Shown: one piece after another, positions 59,287 through 64,000 of the stretch
Layout of the letters: every line of letters begins with the position of its first letter
Position numbering within the stretch: the stretch's first letter is position 1
Assembly: GCA_903835235.1 (NCBI GenBank)
Contig: CAILMF010000066.1
Span: 62,001-126,000, forward strand
Source of the DNA: an uncultured Rhodospirillales bacterium
GTDB taxonomy: Bacteria > Pseudomonadota > Alphaproteobacteria > Acetobacterales > Acetobacteraceae
Direction: 5' to 3'
Length of the DNA: 64,000 bases
Translations under genes and position numbers: made by a program
The notes under the pieces: model-generated
The model's database searches: none
Seen by the model: the letters and a program-made list of their open reading frames with translations, nothing else
Told to the model about the DNA's origin: nothing

Positions 59287-60207
59287 ATGCACCGCCGCGC
59301 CCTGCTGGCGCTGAGCCTGGCCGCAACTGCCGCCTCCCCGGGCGCTCCCCTGGGCGCGTCCCCGGGCGCTCCCCTGGGCACGTCCCTGGGCGCATCGGCA
59401 GCACAGGCGGCCCCGGCGTCACCGCAGGTGGTCGCTTCCTTCACCATCCTGGCCGACTTCGTCCGCCAGATCGCCGGGCGGCGCGTTGGCCTGCACGCGC
59501 TGCTGGGGCCGGAAGCCGACCCGCATGAATTCGCCCCGCGGCCGTCCGACGCCGTGGCGGTGCGGGACGCGCTGCTGGTGGTGCGCAACGGCCTGGGGCT
59601 GGAGCCCTGGATGGATCGCCTGTTGCGCGCCGCCCCACCGCGCGGCCAGGTGGTCACCGCCACCGCGGGCCTGGCGCCCCTGCTGGTCAACAACCAGCCG
59701 GACCCGCATGCCTGGATGGACCCGCAGAACGCCCAGGCCTACGCCCGCGCCATCGGCGCCGCCCTGGCCACCGCGTTGCCGGCCCAAGGCCCGGCACTCC
59801 GCGCTGCCACGGATGCCTACGTCGCCCGGCTGGAACAGCTGCAGCAGCGCTGCGCCGAACGCTTCGCCGCCATTCCGCCGGCCCGCCGCGTCTTCGTCGT
59901 CGGCCATTCCGGCTTCGGCTATTTCGCCGCCCGCTTCGGGCTGGAGATGCTGGCCCCGCCGCACGAGGCCGGCGCCGGCGCGGTCGCCGCCCTGGTCCGC
60001 CAGGTCCGCGCCCGCCAGTTGCGTGCCCTGTACTTCACCGGCCCGGAGGACGCCGCGCTGATGCGCCGCGTTGCCGCCGAGGCCGGGCTGCCGGTGCTGG
60101 GTCGCCTGTTCGCGGAAACCCTGAGTGCCGCAGACGGCCTGGCCCCGACCTACGAGGCGCTGATCCGCCACGACACCACGCTGCTGGTCACGGGCATGTC
60201 GGCCTGA
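59287..60207 (+). CDS. Metal ABC transporter substrate-binding protein (ZnuA-like)
   Basis: 306 residues from ATG 59287. The signal peptide contains an unusual PGAPLGAS repeat (24-bp DNA unit at 59335-59358 and 59359-59382, then a partial). The A9-type fold shows metal ligands in GPEADPHEFAPRPSD (first His), NQPDPHAWMDPQNA (second His), VFVVGHSGFGYFAARFG (third His) and a late acidic residue near AETLSAADGLAP. Zinc or manganese is the likely cargo. No permease or ATPase gene is adjacent in the window, unlike typical znu/mnt clusters. Confidence 0.88.
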   Translation: MHRRALLALSLAATAASPGAPLGASPGAPLGTSLGASAAQAAPASPQVVASFTILADFVRQIAGRRVGLHALLGPEADPHEFAPRPSDAVAVRDALLVVRNGLGLEPWMDRLLRAAPPRGQVVTATAGLAPLLVNNQPDPHAWMDPQNAQAYARAIGAALATALPAQGPALRAATDAYVARLEQLQQRCAERFAAIPPARRVFVVGHSGFGYFAARFGLEMLAPPHEAGAGAVAALVRQVRARQLRALYFTGPEDAALMRRVAAEAGLPVLGRLFAETLSAADGLAPTYEALIRHDTTLLVTGMSA

Positions 60208-60320
60208 TCCCAGCGTGCCGGCCCCTTGCCCGCGGGCATCGGGTTTTGCCTGCCATCATCAGCGTCCTGGGGAGCACGCCCATGGCGTGGCGCATCGGCA
60301 GCCGCCGTCCTAGACCGTGA

Positions 60321-60413
60321 TCGCTTCTGATTGAAGCGCTCACGCTCCAGGCTTGTTGTTGGAGAGACTGATTCACGGCTTACGGCGATTCCGCTTAAGC
60401 CGATCAGGCTCTA
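60321..60413 (+). repeat. Dispersed palindromic repeat, copy 13, and adjacent hairpin
   Basis: Copy 13 (60366-60413) begins GACTGATTCACGGCTTA and ends TAAGCCGATCAGGCTC; CGGCTTA and TAAGCCG form a perfect 7-bp stem. Just upstream, CGCTTC/GAAGCG (60321-60338) is a separate small hairpin. Both lie in the 279-bp gap between the convergent ZnuA-like gene and the Pro/Ala-rich protein. Confidence 0.75.
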
Positions 60414-60486
60414 GCTTCGGCGCACCGGCGGCAGGCGCCATCCGGCGGCGCGTGCAAGGACCGCGAGCCGCTGCCATGAGGCGGCG

Positions 60487-60987
60487 CTATCGCCGCCGCG
60501 CCGCCCCGGCCAGCACTTCCACCTGTTCCAGCAGCGCCGCCACCTTCGCGGGGTCCCGCCCCAGCCGATGCAGCGCCCGCGCCACCTGCGCCCGGTTCGG
60601 CACCCGGTTCAGGTTGGGCCGGTCGCCGGTGAGGTCCTGCAAGGCCGCCGCCACCGCCGGCCGCGCCCGCCGGCTGCTGCCGCGCGCCACCTGCAGCAGC
60701 ACCAGCTTCTCATCCGCGCCCAGCGCCGGGGCGGCCGGCACGGCGGGTTCGGGCGGCGGCGCGGGCACCGGAAGCGGGCGGGAATGCTCGCTCAGTGCCT
60801 TGGAAGCCAGGCCCGCGGCATTCGGCAGGTTCGGCACATAGGGCGGCGGCGCCGGCTTTGGCTTGGGCGCCGGGGCTGGGGCCGGTGCGGCAACCGCCGC
60901 GGGCGCGGGGGCAGCCGGCACCGCAACCACGGGCGGAGCCTCGGCCACCGTCTTGCGCCCAAAGATGCGCCGCAGCCATCCAACCAT
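60487..60987 (-). CDS. Pro/Ala-rich hypothetical protein
   Basis: 166 residues. After VGWLRRIFGRKTVAEAPP comes a long Pro/Ala-rich region (about 18-95), probably disordered. The C-terminal part (ADEKLVLLQVARGSSRRARP, then RVPNRAQVARALHRLGRDPA) is helical and basic, with no known motif. The short hydrophobic N-terminus could be membrane-associated. No function can be assigned. It stands alone, convergent with the ZnuA-like gene. Confidence 0.55.
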   Translation of the reverse strand: MVGWLRRIFGRKTVAEAPPVVAVPAAPAPAAVAAPAPAPAPKPKPAPPPYVPNLPNAAGLASKALSEHSRPLPVPAPPPEPAVPAAPALGADEKLVLLQVARGSSRRARPAVAAALQDLTGDRPNLNRVPNRAQVARALHRLGRDPAKVAALLEQVEVLAGAARRR

Positions 60988-61175
60988 GCACCCGACTCCT
61001 CAACTCCTGGGCAGAATATCGCGGGCTTTGGCAAACGCTAAGGTTTCGCTGCCAATATCGTCCGGCCGGGCAACGCGGCCTGCCCATCCTCTGGGCAGCC
61101 CAGTCGCTCGCCGCCACCACCGCGGGCATGGCCCCTTCCCTGGCCCCTTGCCTTGGCCTGCGCTAAGCCCGCGGC

Positions 61176-61541
61176 ATGACCCTCCACCTGCATCGCCTCT
61201 GGATCGCCCTCGGCGCCCTGGCCGGGCTTACCGCCGTTGGCCTCTCGGCCTGGGCCGCGCATGGCGCCAGCGCCCAGCAGCGCCCGCTGATGGACAGCGC
61301 CCTGACCCTGCACGGCTGGCACGCCCTGGCGCTGCTGGCGGTGGGGCTGTGGGCGGAACGCCGCCCCGGCCTGCTGCCGCATTTGGCCGGCGCGGCCTTC
61401 GCCCTCGGCATGCTCGGCTTCTGCGGCGGGTTGTACTGGCATGTCTTCACCGGCGCTTCCGCCGGCCGGCTGGCCCCGTTCGGCGGCACCACGCTGATGC
61501 TCGGCTGGGCGCTGCTGCTGGCCGCGGCGCTGCGCCGGTGA
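61176..61541 (+). CDS. DUF423 family membrane protein
   Basis: 121 residues with four hydrophobic segments (about 10-27, 45-62, 68-88, 97-117), matching the small inner-membrane DUF423/YgdD family. The AAHGAS motif (27-32) and LHGWHALALLAVGL (45-58) are characteristic. Function unknown in characterised members. It overlaps the methyltransferase gene by four bases (GTGA), so the pair is co-translated. In enterobacteria the corresponding gene is also near rlmM, which supports both assignments. Confidence 0.9.
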   Translation: MTLHLHRLWIALGALAGLTAVGLSAWAAHGASAQQRPLMDSALTLHGWHALALLAVGLWAERRPGLLPHLAGAAFALGMLGFCGGLYWHVFTGASAGRLAPFGGTTLMLGWALLLAAALRR

Positions 61542-62452
61542 CCACCTCCGCCGCCTACCTGGCCGCCGAGGGCTTCCAGCCCGAACTGGCCGAGGAACTC
61601 CGCCGCGCCGGCCGCACCATCTCGGCCTGGCACGGCCTGCTCGCGCTCTCGCCGGAACCGGCCCACCAGGCCGCCTGGGCGCTGGACATCTGGGACGCAC
61701 CCGTTGAACTCGCCGCCCCCAGCGTCAAGGCCGCGGCCGACGCCCTGCGCGGCATCCAGCGCAATTGGTCGCTCTACAGCGCCGCCCACCACCGCCGCGC
61801 CCTGCTGATCCAGGAACGCCTGCCGCCCTTGAAGCCGAAGCCGCTGGCCTTCCCCGCCGCCGCCCCCACCGGCCACCTGGGCGGCTGGACCCTGCTGGGG
61901 CCGGAGACGCTGCTGGCCAGCCCGACCAAGTCCAGCCCCTTCCTCGGCGGCGCCGTTCAATTCGTGGAGGACCGCGAAGGCCCGCCCAGCCGCGCCTACC
62001 TGAAGCTGTGGGAAGCCCTGGTGCGCATCGGCCGCTGGCCCGGCCCGGGCGAGACCTGCCTCGACCTCGGCGCCTGCCCCGGCGGCTGGACCTGGGCGCT
62101 GGCGGAGCTGGGCGCCAGCGTCACCGCGGTGGACAAGGCGCCGCTGGACCCGCGCGTGGTGGCCATGCCCGGCGTGACGGTCCGGCAGGAAAGCGCCTTC
62201 GGCATGGAACCCAAGGACGAGCCGGCCGTGGACTGGCTGTTCAGCGACGTCATCTGCTACCCCGCCCGCCTGCTGAACCTGGTGCGCCGCTGGCTTGAGG
62301 CGGACCGCGCGCGCAACTTCGTCTGCACCATCAAGTTCCAGGGCGAGACCGACCACGACGTGGCTGCCGAATTCGCCGCCCTGCCCGGCGCCCGGCTGTT
62401 CCACGGCGCCCACAACAAGCACGAGCTGATGTTCACCCTGCTGCGCGGCTGA
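61538..62452 (+). CDS. RlmM-like rRNA 2'-O-methyltransferase
   Basis: 304 residues from GTG 61538; the frame is open upstream but only through unrelated sequence. The FtsJ/RFM core begins with motif I CLDLGACPGGWTWALAELGA (about 185-204), followed by VTAVDKAPLDP, an acidic motif IV (VDWLFSDVICYP) and a lysine-containing CTIKFQGETDHD. The expected K-D-K-E catalytic set is compatible with these. The N-terminal domain is shorter than the THUMP region of E. coli RlmM. Linkage to DUF423 supports a 23S rRNA ribose-methylation role at the C2498 equivalent. Confidence 0.85.
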   Translation: MTTSAAYLAAEGFQPELAEELRRAGRTISAWHGLLALSPEPAHQAAWALDIWDAPVELAAPSVKAAADALRGIQRNWSLYSAAHHRRALLIQERLPPLKPKPLAFPAAAPTGHLGGWTLLGPETLLASPTKSSPFLGGAVQFVEDREGPPSRAYLKLWEALVRIGRWPGPGETCLDLGACPGGWTWALAELGASVTAVDKAPLDPRVVAMPGVTVRQESAFGMEPKDEPAVDWLFSDVICYPARLLNLVRRWLEADRARNFVCTIKFQGETDHDVAAEFAALPGARLFHGAHNKHELMFTLLRG

Positions 62453-62576
62453 TTGCGGCCGCGGCCGGCCGCGCCCGCCAACCCGCCACGCGCCGCGCCG
62501 CCGGCCGCACCGCCGGAGTGGACGCGGCGGCCAGCCCCGCCCTACGCTCCCGGCAAAATACCGGGAGGCACCGTCC

Positions 62577-63539
62577 ATGACCCTCACCCGCCGCCACGCC
62601 CTGGCCGCCGCCGCCACGCTGCTGGCCGCGCCCGCCCTGGCGCAAGCATGGCCCAGCCGGCCGGTCCGGCTCGTCGTCGGCTTCACCGCCGGCAGCTCCA
62701 CCGACGTCACCGCCCGCCTCTTCGCGCAGAAGCTGACGGAGCTGTGGGGCCAGCCGGTGGTGGTGGACAACCTGCCCGGCAGCGGCGGCGCCCTGGGGGT
62801 GGAGCGCGTGGCCCGGGCGGCGCCGGATGGCCACACCTTCATGTGGGTCGGCAATGGCGCCGTCACCATCGTGCCCACCCTGCAGCGCGTCGGCTTCGAC
62901 CCGCTGCGCGACCTGGTCAGCATGGGCGCCATGCTGGCCATGCCCACGCTCATCCTGGCCAACAAGGACCAGCCCTTCGCCAACCTCGGCGACCTGATCG
63001 CACATGCGAAGGCCAACCCGGGCAAGCTGAACTACGGCACCCCCGGCGTCGGCACGCCGCAGCACATCGCCGCCGAGATGCTTTGCCACCAGGCCGGCAT
63101 CCGCATGGAACACATCCCCTATCGCGGCGCCAACCTGGCGGATGTGCTGAGCGGCGTGGTGCCCATTGGCCTGCAAAACGCCGGCGCCGCCATGCCCCTG
63201 GTGCGGGACGGCGCGCTGCGCTGCCTGGGCCTGACCACCGCCCGTCGCAGCGCCAATGCCCCCACCATCCCGACCGTCGCCGAACAGGGCTTCCCGGGGT
63301 TCGAGGCGATCTCCTGGTTCGGGCTGATGGCCCCCGCGGGCACCGACCCGGCCATCGTCGCCAAGGTGAACGCGGATGCCCGCCAGGTGCTGGCCGAGGC
63401 CGATACCCGCGCCCGCATCGCCCAGCTGGGCCTCGACCCCGTCGGCAATTCGCCGGCCGAGATGCACGCCGCCATCGCCGCCGAAATCCCGAAATGGGCC
63501 AAGGTGATGACCGATGCCGGCATGACCCTGGCGCGGTAG
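62577..63539 (+). CDS. Bug/TctC-family periplasmic receptor (no. 6)
   Basis: 320 residues from ATG 62577 (GGGAGGC upstream). Signal peptide TLTRRHALAAAATLLAAP, ending ALAQA. Family stretches: RLVVGFTAGSSTDVTARLF, VDNLPGSGGALGVERVARA, NYGTPGVGTPQHIAAEML. The substrate loop is VLSGVVPIGLQNAG, where the usual aspartate is absent, as in receptor no. 2. The gene stands alone; the final TAG codon is the start of a dispersed repeat (TAGCGTTTGATCG). Confidence 0.9.
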   Translation: MTLTRRHALAAAATLLAAPALAQAWPSRPVRLVVGFTAGSSTDVTARLFAQKLTELWGQPVVVDNLPGSGGALGVERVARAAPDGHTFMWVGNGAVTIVPTLQRVGFDPLRDLVSMGAMLAMPTLILANKDQPFANLGDLIAHAKANPGKLNYGTPGVGTPQHIAAEMLCHQAGIRMEHIPYRGANLADVLSGVVPIGLQNAGAAMPLVRDGALRCLGLTTARRSANAPTIPTVAEQGFPGFEAISWFGLMAPAGTDPAIVAKVNADARQVLAEADTRARIAQLGLDPVGNSPAEMHAAIAAEIPKWAKVMTDAGMTLAR

Positions 63540-63635
63540 CGTTTGATCGTCGCCGGCGGCGCGAAGCACACCACAAGACAACGCGCTGGCGTCTGATCGT
63601 CGCCGGTGGAAGCACCGGCGGCGTGAATCAGCCGC
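63537..63635 (-). repeat. Dispersed palindromic repeat, copies 14 (partial) and 15
   Basis: 63537-63572 is a truncated copy whose first three bases are the TAG stop of Bug receptor no. 6. 63589-63635 is a full copy reading GCGTCTGATCGTCGCC, inner stem CGCCGGTG/CACCGGCG, then GGCGTGAATCAGCCGC, the closest match to the dnaX-upstream copies. Confidence 0.85.
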
Positions 63636-63694
63636 TCAATCCCCGCTGGCACGCGGGTTGCGCAGGTGGCCGCACGGCAACCGAGGCAACCCCG

Positions 63695-64000
63695 ATGTCC
63701 AGCATCCTCAGCAGCGTCACCTCCGGCCTGGATATCCAGGCGATGCGCCAGCAATTCCAGCAGCAGGCCTTCACCCGGCTGGGCGGCGGCAACGGCACCG
63801 TCAACCTGCAGCAATGGCAGCAGGCGCTGCAGAATCTGCCGGGTGCGGTCAGCGCCGGCAGCACGGCGGCAAGTTCTGCCGGGGTCACCGGCACCGGCAC
63901 CGCCAGCGCCATCGACGCCGCGTTCAAGAGCATGGACGCCAACAACGACGGCCAGCTCAGCGCCAACGAGTTCAGTGCCGCCATGGACAAGATGCTGGAC
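63695..64000 (+). CDS. EF-hand protein, cut by window edge
   Basis: 102 residues from ATG 63695 run off the window with no stop. The N-terminal half is Gln/Ser-rich (LDIQAMRQQFQQQAFTRLG). A canonical EF-hand calcium loop DANNDGQLSANEF stands at about residues 80-92, in the context FKSMDANNDGQLSANEFSAA. An earlier degenerate loop-like stretch, LGGGNGTVNLQQW, could be a second, weaker site. No signal peptide is obvious. The rest of the gene is needed to say more. Confidence 0.8.
   Translation, partial: MSSILSSVTSGLDIQAMRQQFQQQAFTRLGGGNGTVNLQQWQQALQNLPGAVSAGSTAASSAGVTGTGTASAIDAAFKSMDANNDGQLSANEFSAAMDKMLD

Overview
The window is GC-rich (visibly around 70% G+C) alphaproteobacterial chromosome. 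The gene content suggests Acetobacteraceae, perhaps a Roseomonas-like soil or plant-associated organism. The grounds are an ffs-dnaX-ybaB-recR block, CoA-dependent hydroxycinnamate catabolism, and six stand-alone Bug/TctC-type periplasmic receptors. The family-level placement is inference. No insertion sequence, prophage, CRISPR array or defence island was recognised.

Layout. 1-6.2 kb (minus strand): a membrane-anchored cytochrome c, a HisN-type phosphatase and a yejABEF peptide importer, with yejF cut by the window edge. 6.3-9.7 kb: kdsB-pheA face a lipoprotein, nudC and a YHS-domain protein. 9.9-13.2 kb: SRP RNA, dnaX, ybaB and recR. 13.4-18.2 kb: a large unknown protein, then a methyltransferase and a glycosyltransferase that both carry DUF4214-like segments, which looks like a surface-glycan locus. 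18.3-24.1 kb: a tightly overlapping operon (crotonase, 3-hydroxyacyl-CoA dehydrogenase, MarR, feruloyl-CoA synthase, thiolase, thioesterase) for beta-oxidative shortening of ferulate or coumarate side chains. 24-43.8 kb: a catabolic region of Bug receptors mixed with single enzymes (PEP-mutase family lyase, Asp-box beta-propeller protein, molybdopterin oxidase subunit, 2OG-Fe(II) oxygenase, NTF2-fused flavin monooxygenase, a lyase with a signal peptide) and an IclR-sialidase-DapA-Bug operon. 43.9-57 kb: secreted giants, namely an RTX-tailed haem peroxidase and a 2543-residue NIDO/Ig-like/cadherin-like adhesin, with probable regulators (DUF6502, LuxR-type) transcribed divergently from each. 57.2-64 kb: tRNA-Arg(CCT), proline iminopeptidase, a zinc-type binding protein, a DUF423 protein, an RlmM-like methyltransferase, another Bug receptor and a truncated EF-hand protein.

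Two signals are not explained by ordinary genes. One is a dispersed palindromic repeat family (about a dozen copies) with conserved ends GCGGCTGATTCACGCC and GATCAGGCGC around a variable hairpin; several copies contain or touch the stop codon of a neighbouring gene. The other is a pair of near-identical 17-bp palindromes (GTGGGAATTTTTCCCAC) with centres 36 bp apart, between the haem peroxidase and the DUF6502/DUF5666 pair. These are the best candidates for something undescribed. Other regulatory or structural sites seen include a perfect IclR-type operator, an SRP RNA promoter, and three hairpin terminators.
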